A DNA stretch of 7,508 bases from an uncultured beta proteobacterium (GTDB lineage Bacteria > Pseudomonadota > Gammaproteobacteria > Burkholderiales > Burkholderiaceae_C): NCBI GenBank assembly GCA_903944555.1, contig CAJASG010000731.1:1-7508 (forward strand). The letters are read 5' to 3'. Under the pieces are notes generated by a model. It made no database searches, had not been told where the DNA came from, and saw only the letters and a program-made list of their open reading frames with translations. Below are positions 1 to 6,411 of the stretch, one piece after another. Both the position numbers and the translations under genes were made by a program. Within the stretch, counting starts at the first letter, position 1; every line of letters begins with the position of its first letter.

Positions 1-12
1 CGCAAGCAGCTA
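1..12 (-). repeat. Short dispersed repeat word downstream of the Nudix gene (cut by window edge)
   Basis: Read on the minus strand, these bases are TAGCTGCTTGCG. They begin exactly 7 bases after the stop codon of the Nudix gene. The same 12 bases occur on the plus strand at 6362-6373, again starting 7 bases after a stop codon (the nucleosidase gene), so both copies have the same orientation relative to the gene before them. The spacer in both cases is AT-rich. I recall similar AGCTGCTTGCGC-containing intergenic repeats in Comamonadaceae genomes, but this was not checked. The element runs off the left edge, so its full extent is not visible. Confidence 0.5.
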
Positions 13-18
13 TATATT

Positions 19-513
19 TTATAGCATAGAGCTCGGCTGCTGCAGAACACCTGGATCGATGTGGACCAAGCCCAGGGGGTGCCTCTGTCCGTGCAGGTCG
101 TCTTCCATGCAGCGCAGCACCAAGGGACTGCGGTGGCGGGCGGTGCTTTGGCGGACTTCGTCGGGCGTCATCCACAGGGTGCGCACGATACCGGTGTCCA
201 GCGGACGCCCGGCGTCAAAGGCCCCCAGATTGCCGCAAAAGGCAAACCGCAGGTAGGTGATGTCTTCGGTGCTGCGCTGAAATCGCGACAGGTACACCCC
301 GACCAGCGCGGTGGGGGTGAAGTGGTGTGCGGTTTCTTCCAGCACCTCGCGGGTGCAGCCCTGTTCGGGCGACTCGGAAGGTTCCAGATGGCCCGCCGGA
401 TTGTTCAGGCGCAGGCCGTCAGCGGTGTGCTCTTCGACCAACAAAAAACGGCCGTCACGTTCAATGACGGCCGCTACGGTGACGCTGGGCTTCCAGCGCT
501 CCAGGGTTGCCAC
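19..513 (-). CDS. nudJ: NudJ-like Nudix hydrolase
   Basis: This is a 164-residue Nudix hydrolase. Family members cleave nucleoside di/triphosphates or related pyrophosphates in the cytoplasm using divalent metal; E. coli NudJ is a phosphatase acting on such compounds, including the thiamin precursor HMP-PP. The Nudix box is visible as G41, E47, R55-E56 and E59-E60. The usual glycine two residues after EE is A62, a mild deviation. The N-terminal KPSVTVAAV strand, the NPAGHLE segment and the C-terminal RSPLV and GQRHPL segments all resemble NudJ, and the length is close to NudJ. The start is GTG at 513-511. An SD-like GAGGG at 529-525 lies inside the last codons of pntB, and the gap to the pntB stop is 6 bases, so translation is probably coupled to pntB. 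In E. coli, nudJ lies beside mnmA; whether that holds here is outside the window. The family is secure, but the substrate is inferred. Confidence 0.85.
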   Translation of the reverse strand: MATLERWKPSVTVAAVIERDGRFLLVEEHTADGLRLNNPAGHLEPSESPEQGCTREVLEETAHHFTPTALVGVYLSRFQRSTEDITYLRFAFCGNLGAFDAGRPLDTGIVRTLWMTPDEVRQSTARHRSPLVLRCMEDDLHGQRHPLGLVHIDPGVLQQPSSML

Positions 514-519
514 GGAGAA

Positions 520-1935
520 TTACGCCCTCAATGCCGTCAGTACTTCGTCCAGCATCTTCTTGGCGTCCCCAAACAGCATCCGGTTGTTGTCTTTGTAAAA
601 CAGTGGGTTGTCCACCCCGGCGTAGCCAGACGCCATGCTGCGCTTCATCACGATGGAGGTTTTGGCTTTCCAGACTTCCAGCACCGGCATACCGGCGATC
701 GGGCTGCTTGGGTCGTCCTGGGCGGCTGGGTTCACGATATCGTTGGCCCCAATCACCATCACCACATCGGTCTTGGGGAAGTCGTCGTTCAACTCGTCCA
801 TCTCGAACACGATGTCGTAGGGTACCTTGGCTTCGGCCAACAGCACATTCATGTGGCCTGGCATGCGCCCCGCAACGGGGTGGATACCGAAGCGCACGTT
901 CACACCTTTTTCACGCAGGTATTTGGTGATCTCAAACACCGTGTGCTGCGCTTGCGCCACCGCCATGCCGTAGCCGGGAACGATGACCACTTCCTTGGCT
1001 TCGCGCAGCAGTTCTGCAGTCTCAATCGCGTTCACGGGGGTCACTTCGCCGACCGGTTCAGCCGCACCCCCCGCGGGCTTCTTGGCCACGCTGGTGGTGC
1101 CAAAGCCGCCGGCAATCACGCTGATGAAGCTGCGGTTCATGGCGTTGCACATGATGTAGGACAGAATCGCGCCGCTGGAGCCGACCAGCGCGCCCACCAC
1201 AATCAGCAAGTCGTTGGACAGCATGAAGCCGGTGGCCGCCGCCGCCCAGCCCGAGTAGCTGTTGAGCATGGAAACCACCACGGGCATGTCCGCGCCACCA
1301 ATGGCCATCACCATGTGGATACCAAACAGCAAGGCGACGATGGTCATGACGACGATAGGCACCATGGCCTCGTCCACGCTGTGCGCATTCATGAACGCAC
1401 GGCCAAACCAGATCACGACCAACAAGCCAGTCAGGTTCATCCAGTGCCGACCAGGCAACAACATCGGGTTGCCACCAATGCGGCCAGATAGCTTGCCAAA
1501 CGCAACGATGGAGCCAGAAAAGGTCACCGCGCCAATGAATACTCCGACATAAATCTCCATCTCGTGAATGGAGCGTGCCGCACCCTCAAGGCCCTTAGAC
1601 GCCTCGGGGTCAATAAAGGTGGCCACGCCAACCAGTACCGCTGCCATGCCCACCATGCTGTGCATCAGTGCGACCAGCTCGGGCATTTGCGTCATTTGCA
1701 CCGTGCGCGCCGCGTACACGCCGATCAATCCACCAACCAGCATGGCGCCAACAACCCATGGAATGCCCGCCGTGCTGACTTGGGGGCCCAGCACCGTGGC
1801 CAGCACGGCCAGTGTCATTCCGATCATTCCGTACAAGTTGCCACGCAGCGCGGTTTGCTGGTTCGACAAGCCGCCCAGACTCAAAACAAAAAGAATGGTC
1901 GCCCCGATATAAGAGACGGTAACTAATTCAGACAT
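520..1935 (-). CDS. pntB: Proton-translocating NAD(P) transhydrogenase, subunit beta
   Basis: This is the 471-residue beta subunit of the inner-membrane transhydrogenase, which couples proton re-entry to hydride transfer from NADH to NADP+. E. coli PntB has 462 residues. Roughly the first 265 residues hold about nine hydrophobic segments (near 5-22, 35-50, 56-77, 84-108, 128-146, 165-180, 191-212, 215-237, 241-262). H92 in MHSMVG matches the conserved channel histidine (E. coli His91), and N225 in LNSYSGW matches the conserved asparagine (E. coli Asn222). After a linker (about 283-300) comes the NADP(H)-binding domain III, with [10 protein letters not shown] at 321-330, [11 protein letters not shown] at 356-366 and [10 protein letters not shown] at 430-439, whose K-R-S contacts the NADP 2'-phosphate in the family. 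The ATG at 1935-1933 is preceded by AAGGGA (1949-1944), which overlaps the pntA stop codon. The 12-base gap indicates coupled translation with pntA. Confidence 0.97.
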   Translation of the reverse strand: MSELVTVSYIGATILFVLSLGGLSNQQTALRGNLYGMIGMTLAVLATVLGPQVSTAGIPWVVGAMLVGGLIGVYAARTVQMTQMPELVALMHSMVGMAAVLVGVATFIDPEASKGLEGAARSIHEMEIYVGVFIGAVTFSGSIVAFGKLSGRIGGNPMLLPGRHWMNLTGLLVVIWFGRAFMNAHSVDEAMVPIVVMTIVALLFGIHMVMAIGGADMPVVVSMLNSYSGWAAAATGFMLSNDLLIVVGALVGSSGAILSYIMCNAMNRSFISVIAGGFGTTSVAKKPAGGAAEPVGEVTPVNAIETAELLREAKEVVIVPGYGMAVAQAQHTVFEITKYLREKGVNVRFGIHPVAGRMPGHMNVLLAEAKVPYDIVFEMDELNDDFPKTDVVMVIGANDIVNPAAQDDPSSPIAGMPVLEVWKAKTSIVMKRSMASGYAGVDNPLFYKDNNRMLFGDAKKMLDEVLTALRA

Positions 1936-1947
1936 TTCGTGCTTCCC

Positions 1948-3627
1948 TTATTTACGGAACATGGCCAGCATGCGCTGGGTGACGGCAAAGCCGCCAAACA
2001 TATTGATGGCCGTCAGCACGATGGCGGCGGCCGCCACCCAGGTGATCAGACTGTTGGGGCGGCTCAATGCGTCCGCCATGGGCGAGATCTGCACCAGCGC
2101 GCCAATGGCGATGATGCTGCTGATTGCATTGGTGACGCTCATCAGTGGGGTGTGTAGCGCCGGCTTGACGTTCCACACCACCATGTAGCCCACAAAGCAA
2201 GCCAGCACAAAGACGGTGAAGTGCGACATGAACTCTTTGGGCGCATTGGCCCCAATGAGCCAAAACAAAGCAGCCGCCACGCCAAACATGATGGCGAGCT
2301 TGTTGCCCGACATCGGTTCGCTCGGGGCGCCGTGGCCTTTCTTCGCAGCAGTAGCCGCCATCGGTTTGGCCGCAGCCGCCACAGGGGCCGCCGGTAGCTT
2401 GGGCGCGGGGGCCGGCCAGGTGATGCTGCCTTGATTGACGACGGTCAGGCCGCGGATGGCATCGTCTTCCATGTTGACATTGATAACCCCATCCTTGGAT
2501 TTGCAAAGCTCTTCGGCGAGGCGGAAAAGGTTAGTGGCGTACAGCGTCGAGGACTGCGTGGACAGACGCGAAGCCAGGTCGGTGTAGCCAACGATGGTCA
2601 CGCCGTGTTTGACGACCGATTGACCGGGTTCGGTCAGTTCGCAATTGCCGCCCTGCTCGGCCGCCATGTCCACAATGACGCTGCCAGGCTTCATGCTCTT
2701 GACCATGTCGGCGGTAATCAGCTTGGGCGCGGGCTTGCCGGGAATCAGCGCGGTGGTGATGATGATGTCCACCTCCTTGGCCTGTTTGGCGTACATGTCG
2801 CGCTGGGCTTGCTGGAAGCCCTCGCTCATCACCTTGGCATAGCCGCCGCCACCGCCGCCTTCTTCCTCATACTCCACCTTTACAAATTCGCCACCCAAGG
2901 ACTTGACCTGATCGGCCACTTCTGCGCGGGTGTCGTTGGCACGCACGATGGCACCCAGGCCTGCGGCCGTGCCGATTGCGGCCAGTCCGGCCACACCCGC
3001 ACCGGCGATGAAAACCTTGGCGGGTGGGACCTTGCCCGCCGCCGTGATTTGTCCGTTGAAAAAGCGGCCGAAGGCGTTGGCAGCCTCAATGACGGCGCGG
3101 TAGCCGGTGACACCCGCCATGGAGGTCAATGCGTCCATCTTCTGCGCGCGGCTCAGCATGCGTGGCAGCGCGTCGATCGCCAACACGGTTACCTTTTTTG
3201 CAGCAAGCTGTTGCATCAATTCGGGGTTTTGTGCCGGCCAGATGAAGCTGATCAGCGTCCCGCCTTCGTGCATTAGCCCGACTTCATCCGTCGTTGGCGC
3301 GCGCACCTTGAAGACGATGTCCGACGTAGCCCACAACTGCGCCGCATCCGGAACAATGGTGGCCCCCACTGCGCGATAAGCCTCATCACTGACATTGGCG
3401 GCGTCCCCGGCACCGGACTGCACTGATACCAGGAAGCCCAGCTTGATCAGTTTGCCGACCACCTCGGGAACCGTCGCGACGCGCTTCTCTCCAGGGAATA
3501 CCTCGGTGGGGACGCCAATGCGTTGGGCATTTTTTGGGGCACCTTCGGCCGTGGGGATGGCTGACTTCGGGTCAGCTGCGATAGGGTTGGTGCCCGGTGC
3601 CGTTCCAGTGGATACGCCAGTCTGCAT
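1948..3627 (-). CDS. pntA: Proton-translocating NAD(P) transhydrogenase, subunit alpha (fused form)
   Basis: This is the 559-residue alpha subunit, carrying the NAD(H)-binding domain I and the first membrane segments in one chain, as in E. coli (510 residues). Many bacteria split this into two proteins. Domain I starts at RIGVPTE (36-42). It shows SFIWPAQNPELM (127-138), the dinucleotide fold GAGVAGLAAIG (209-219), a mobile-loop tyrosine Y263, TTALIPGKPAPKLI (291-304) and GYTDLASRLSTQSS (347-360). An Ala/Pro/Lys-rich linker (about 404-440) leads to four hydrophobic segments near 444-463, 469-487, 498-514 and 527-547. The start is ATG at 3627-3625 with AGGAG at 3639-3635 and a 7-base spacing. 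A TTG at 3642 would lie across that binding site and is not credible. Oddities are a 35-residue Ala/Thr/Pro-rich tail before domain I and a run of six glycines (257-262) before the mobile-loop tyrosine. It is the first gene of a pntA-pntB-Nudix operon, divergent from fadD. Confidence 0.97.
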   Translation of the reverse strand: MQTGVSTGTAPGTNPIAADPKSAIPTAEGAPKNAQRIGVPTEVFPGEKRVATVPEVVGKLIKLGFLVSVQSGAGDAANVSDEAYRAVGATIVPDAAQLWATSDIVFKVRAPTTDEVGLMHEGGTLISFIWPAQNPELMQQLAAKKVTVLAIDALPRMLSRAQKMDALTSMAGVTGYRAVIEAANAFGRFFNGQITAAGKVPPAKVFIAGAGVAGLAAIGTAAGLGAIVRANDTRAEVADQVKSLGGEFVKVEYEEEGGGGGGYAKVMSEGFQQAQRDMYAKQAKEVDIIITTALIPGKPAPKLITADMVKSMKPGSVIVDMAAEQGGNCELTEPGQSVVKHGVTIVGYTDLASRLSTQSSTLYATNLFRLAEELCKSKDGVINVNMEDDAIRGLTVVNQGSITWPAPAPKLPAAPVAAAAKPMAATAAKKGHGAPSEPMSGNKLAIMFGVAAALFWLIGANAPKEFMSHFTVFVLACFVGYMVVWNVKPALHTPLMSVTNAISSIIAIGALVQISPMADALSRPNSLITWVAAAAIVLTAINMFGGFAVTQRMLAMFRK

Positions 3628-3633
3628 GAAGCG

Positions 3634-3640
3634 ACTCCTC
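3634..3640 (-). promoter_or_regulatory. Ribosome binding site deciding the pntA start
   Basis: Read on the minus strand this is GAGGAGT, a near-perfect anti-16S match, placed 6-7 bases before ATG at 3627-3625. It settles the start against the in-frame TTG at 3642-3640, which would overlap the binding site itself. Confidence 0.85.
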
Positions 3641-3662
3641 AATGAGTTGAAAACTGCGGTGA

Positions 3663-3694
3663 AGCTTACAGTAGTTTTTCAGCCGAGCTTACAG
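3663..3694. repeat. 9-base direct repeat upstream of pntA
   Basis: The bases AGCTTACAG occur at 3663-3671 and again at 3686-3694, 23 bases apart start to start, which is about two helical turns. On the minus strand each copy (CTGTAAGCT) is preceded by a CTGAAA, so the two units are partly duplicated beyond the 9-base core. The repeats end about 35 bases before the pntA start and could be paired binding sites for a regulator. No protein can be named from the sequence. Confidence 0.45.
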
Positions 3695-3698
3695 CTTT

Positions 3699-3716
3699 CA
3701 GTCACATTTCTGACTG
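3699..3716. repeat. 6-base inverted repeat in the pntA-fadD intergenic region
   Basis: CAGTCA (3699-3704) and TGACTG (3711-3716) are exact reverse complements separated by 6 bases. It could be an operator half-site pair or a small hairpin in the pntA leader. A second small palindrome, CAGGG-AAAA-CCCTG, lies at 3761-3774. Such short symmetries also arise by chance, so function is uncertain. Confidence 0.35.
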
Positions 3717-3795
3717 CGCCAGGAGGCGAATTGCGGGGAACGGCGAGCGAACCATTTCATCAGGGAAAACCCTGCAGTATCAGGTTGTCGTAGGA

Positions 3796-3825
3796 TTGAC
3801 AATTCGCGCGAGTATTTTTTATCTA
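3796..3825 (+). promoter_or_regulatory. Possible sigma-70-type promoter for fadD
   Basis: A perfect -35 hexamer TTGACA lies at 3796-3801. Eighteen bases downstream is a weak -10 candidate, TATCTA (3820-3825), inside an AT-rich run. Transcription from it would start near 3832, inside the fadD ribosome binding site, leaving a leader of only about 10 bases. This makes the assignment doubtful; the real promoter may lie further upstream. Confidence 0.25.
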
Positions 3826-3841
3826 TTCTGGAGAGATTCCC

Positions 3842-5515
3842 ATGACAGACCGCATTTGGCTCAAGAGCTACCCGAAGGGAGTTCCGGCTGATATCAATAC
3901 GTCCCAGTACACCTCCTTGGTGGCGCTGATGGAAGAAAGTTTTCAGAAATACGCCAACCGCGTGGCCTACAACTTCATGGGCAAGGATGTGACCTATGCC
4001 CAGACCGACAGCTTGAGCCAGGCTTTTGCCGGCTACTTGCAGGGACTGGGCTTGGTTAAGGGCGATCGCGTCGCCATCATGATGCCCAACGTGCCCCAGT
4101 ATCCAGTGGCTGTGGCGGGTATCTTGCGGGCCGGTTTTGTGGTGGTCAACGTCAACCCCTTGTATACGCCGCGCGAGTTGGAGCATCAGCTCAAGGACGC
4201 GGGCGCCAAGGCCATTGTCATCATCGAGAACTTTGCCACTACGCTAGAAAAATGCATTGGGTCCACGCCCGTCAAGCACGTGGTGTTGTGCTCGATGGGC
4301 GACCAGCTGGGACTTCTCAAGGGAGCGCTCATTAACTACGTGGTACGCAACGTCAAGAAGATGGTGCCCGCCTACAGCCTGACCGGCGCCGTGCGTTTTA
4401 ACGAAGCTATCGCGCGCGGAACCAAGGCTAAGTTTAAAAAACCGGATATCAAGGCCGATGACGTCGCGGTATTGCAGTACACCGGCGGCACTACCGGGGT
4501 ATCCAAAGGTGCCGTGCTGTTGCACCGCAATGTGATTGCCAACGTGCTGCAGTCCGAAGCCTGGAATGACCCGGTGATGAAGAAGGTGCCTGCCAACGAG
4601 CAGCCCACCGGTGTGTGTGCCTTGCCGCTCTACCATATCTTCGCTTTTACGGTCGGCATGATGCTGTCCATGCGCACCGGTGGCAAGCTGATCCTGATAC
4701 CCAATCCGCGGGACATTCCCGGGGTGCTCAAGGAGCTGTCCAAGCACACCATTCACAGCTTCCCCGCTGTCAACACGCTGTTTAATGGCTTAGCCAACCA
4801 CCCGGACTTCAACACCGTGGACTGGAGTCACCTCAAGGTGTCGGTCGGCGGCGGCACGGCAGTGCAAAGCGGCGTGGCCAAGTTGTGGTTTGAGAAGACC
4901 GGTTGCCCGATTTGCGAGGGTTACGGTTTGAGCGAAACATCGCCATCCGCCACTTGCAATGTCGTGACTGCGACCGAATACACCGGCACCATTGGTGTGC
5001 CACTTCCCAGCACCTATCTGAAGTTGCTGGACGATGACGGCAACGAAGTGCCCGTCGGCCAGTCCGGCGAAATCGCCATCAAGGGCCCGCAGGTGATGGC
5101 CGGTTACTGGCAGCGTCCCGATGAAACCGCCAAGGTCATGACGGCCGACGGCTACTTCAAGTCGGGCGATATCGGGGTGGTGGATGAGCGCGGGTATTTC
5201 AAAATTGTGGACCGCAAAAAAGACATGATTCTGGTCAGTGGCTTCAACGTGTTTCCAACCGAATTGGAAGACGTGGTCGCACAAATGCCCGGTGTCATGG
5301 AATGTGCCTGTGTGGGCATGGCGGACGCCAAAACCGGCGAAGCGGTCAAACTGGTGATCGTCAAGAAAGACCCTGAGTTGAGCGACGCCGATGTGCGCGC
5401 CTATTGCAAGGAAAACCTGACCGGCTACAAACAGCCCAAGGTGATTGAGTTCCGCACCGAGTTGCCCAAAACACCCGTTGGAAAAATACTGCGCCGCGAG
5501 CTGCGTGATAAATAA
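3842..5515 (+). CDS. fadD: Long-chain fatty acid-CoA ligase
   Basis: This is a 557-residue acyl-CoA synthetase of the adenylate-forming family (E. coli FadD has 561). It activates free fatty acids with ATP and CoA through an acyl-AMP intermediate, the entry step to beta-oxidation, and probably acts at the inner face of the membrane. The ATP-binding loop YTGGTTGVSKGA is at 213-224, PLYHIFAFT at 262-270, GYGLSETSP at 360-368 and the adenylation aspartate in YFKSGD at 438-443. The fatty-acyl-CoA synthetase signature runs from about 437 to 475, including DRKKDMILVSGFNVFP (457-472). The C-terminal catalytic lysine is K548 in PKTPVGKILRREL. All key residues are present. The start ATG has GGAGAG at 3830-3835, 6 bases upstream. 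It is divergent from pntA and ends 19 bases before a strong terminator. Exact chain-length preference cannot be read from sequence. Confidence 0.95.
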   Translation: MTDRIWLKSYPKGVPADINTSQYTSLVALMEESFQKYANRVAYNFMGKDVTYAQTDSLSQAFAGYLQGLGLVKGDRVAIMMPNVPQYPVAVAGILRAGFVVVNVNPLYTPRELEHQLKDAGAKAIVIIENFATTLEKCIGSTPVKHVVLCSMGDQLGLLKGALINYVVRNVKKMVPAYSLTGAVRFNEAIARGTKAKFKKPDIKADDVAVLQYTGGTTGVSKGAVLLHRNVIANVLQSEAWNDPVMKKVPANEQPTGVCALPLYHIFAFTVGMMLSMRTGGKLILIPNPRDIPGVLKELSKHTIHSFPAVNTLFNGLANHPDFNTVDWSHLKVSVGGGTAVQSGVAKLWFEKTGCPICEGYGLSETSPSATCNVVTATEYTGTIGVPLPSTYLKLLDDDGNEVPVGQSGEIAIKGPQVMAGYWQRPDETAKVMTADGYFKSGDIGVVDERGYFKIVDRKKDMILVSGFNVFPTELEDVVAQMPGVMECACVGMADAKTGEAVKLVIVKKDPELSDADVRAYCKENLTGYKQPKVIEFRTELPKTPVGKILRRELRDK

Positions 5516-5534
5516 TCGCCGCTACCATGCGTGC

Positions 5535-5563
5535 AAAAAAAGCGGCCTTGTGGCCGCTTTTTT
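5535..5563 (+). terminator. Rho-independent terminator after fadD
   Basis: GCGGCC (5542-5547) and GGCCGC (5552-5557) form a GC stem around the loop TTGT, followed by TTTTTT (5558-5563) and preceded by seven A (5535-5541), which can extend the stem. It lies 19 bases after the fadD stop and should end fadD transcripts. The A tract means it could also work on the opposite strand. It implies that the downstream nucleosidase gene has its own promoter in 5564-5611 or depends on read-through. Confidence 0.92.
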
Positions 5564-5611
5564 CATGCCGATGTTGCCACTCCCTTTCAATGTATTTCCA
5601 AGTTAATTCCT

Positions 5612-6355
5612 ATGAACACCGTGAGCCCTACCGCGATCTTGAGTGCCCTTGAACAAGAGCAGGGGGGGCTGATCGCGCAGTTACTCCATCCGCAGAAGGT
5701 GCAGCGCGCCGGGCGGGACTTCTGGTGCGGTTCGCTGCAGGGGCACCCCGTGGTTCTGGGGCTTTCCCGCATTGGCAAGGTCGCGGCGGCCACCACCACG
5801 GCGGCCCTGATTGAGGGCTTTGGGGTGGGGCGCGTGGTGTTCACGGGGGTTGCCGGTGGGGTCGGCCCTGGTGTACGGGTGGGGGATGTGGTGGTGGGCG
5901 CCGGATTTGTGCAGCACGACATGGATGCGTCCCCCTTGTTTCCGCGCTTTGAAATTCCCTTGTACGGTCAAACCGTTTTTATGGGCGATACGGTCCTCAG
6001 CGGCTTGTTGGTTCAGGCGTGTCAAGCCGCCATGCGACAAGGACTGGAAGGTGGGCATTCCGGGCAGGTTCACCATGGACTCATCGCCAGTGGCGATGTG
6101 TTTGTGAGCGGTGCGCTCCAGTCCGGGGCGATCGTCCGGGCGCTTCAGGATTGCGGTCACGCGCCCTTGGCGGTTGAAATGGAGGGTGCTGCAGTGGCGC
6201 AGGTATGCGCCGACTACGGAATTCCCTTTGCCGCAGTGCGCACCATTTCTGACCGTGCCGACGATACGGCGCACGTCGATTTTTCTCAGTTTGTCACGGA
6301 CGTGGCAAGCGTGTATGCCAACAAAATCATCAATGAGCTGCTTGTTTTGCTCTGA
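5612..6355 (+). CDS. mtnN: 5'-methylthioadenosine/S-adenosylhomocysteine nucleosidase
   Basis: This is a 247-residue cytoplasmic nucleosidase that removes adenine from methylthioadenosine and S-adenosylhomocysteine, clearing by-products of methylation, polyamine and possibly quorum-signal synthesis. E. coli MtnN (Pfs) has 232 residues. Aligned by eye to it, the catalytic residues are all kept: E16 in ALEQEQ (E. coli Glu12), E191 in AVEMEGAA (Glu174), and D214 in RTISDRAD (Asp197). The phosphorylase-fold glycines in IGKVAAA (54-60) and FTGVAGGVGPGVRVGD (77-92) and the GLIASGDVFVSG block (156-167) are also present. I chose ATG at 5612. A longer frame opens at a GTG at 5531, but that would translate the fadD terminator and adds 27 residues unrelated to the family. 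The Shine-Dalgarno before 5612 is weak (AAG-containing, AT-rich leader). The gene is convergent with corA, 56 bases from its end. Confidence 0.93.
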   Translation: MNTVSPTAILSALEQEQGGLIAQLLHPQKVQRAGRDFWCGSLQGHPVVLGLSRIGKVAAATTTAALIEGFGVGRVVFTGVAGGVGPGVRVGDVVVGAGFVQHDMDASPLFPRFEIPLYGQTVFMGDTVLSGLLVQACQAAMRQGLEGGHSGQVHHGLIASGDVFVSGALQSGAIVRALQDCGHAPLAVEMEGAAVAQVCADYGIPFAAVRTISDRADDTAHVDFSQFVTDVASVYANKIINELLVLL

Positions 6356-6361
6356 TATTTG

Positions 6362-6373
6362 TAGCTGCTTGCG
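6362..6373 (+). repeat. Short dispersed repeat word downstream of mtnN
   Basis: TAGCTGCTTGCG begins 7 bases after the mtnN stop, the same spacing and relative orientation as the copy after the Nudix gene at 1-12. The recognisable element may continue to about 6405, where CAGCCTGATTTGCTTG resembles the far half of intergenic repeats I recall from Comamonadaceae; that part is memory, not evidence. A tiny hairpin, CTGC-TTGC-GCAG (6365-6376), is present, but there is no T run. This 56-base stretch is the only DNA between the convergent mtnN and corA genes and contains no classical terminator. Confidence 0.5.
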
Positions 6374-6411
6374 CAGTATCCACGGTGGTTTCAGCCTGAT
6401 TTGCTTGTGAA

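Noticed and set aside
61..1491. A 476-codon plus-strand open frame opposite the Nudix gene and pntB
   Set aside because: Its codons are exact reverse complements of the real genes' codons, so it stays open because TTA, CTA and TCA are rare in those genes. It crosses the gene boundary, is unusually rich in His and Gln (mirrors of Val, Met and Leu codons), and resembles no protein family.
2431..3276. A 281-codon plus-strand open frame opposite pntA
   Set aside because: Same codon-register mirror of a strongly supported gene; composition is His/Gly/Asp-rich with no recognisable domain.
3628..3642. A five-residue extension of PntA from TTG at 3642
   Set aside because: The TTG overlaps the GAGGAG binding site that serves the ATG at 3627.
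3698..4186. A 162-codon minus-strand open frame overlapping the start of fadD and the intergenic region
   Set aside because: The part inside fadD mirrors its codons. Only the last 20 codons fall outside fadD in the intergenic region, and these are reported separately as a weak leader-peptide candidate.
5531..5611. A 27-residue N-terminal extension of the nucleosidase from a GTG at 5531
   Set aside because: It would translate through the fadD terminator hairpin, has no good binding site and has no counterpart in the family.
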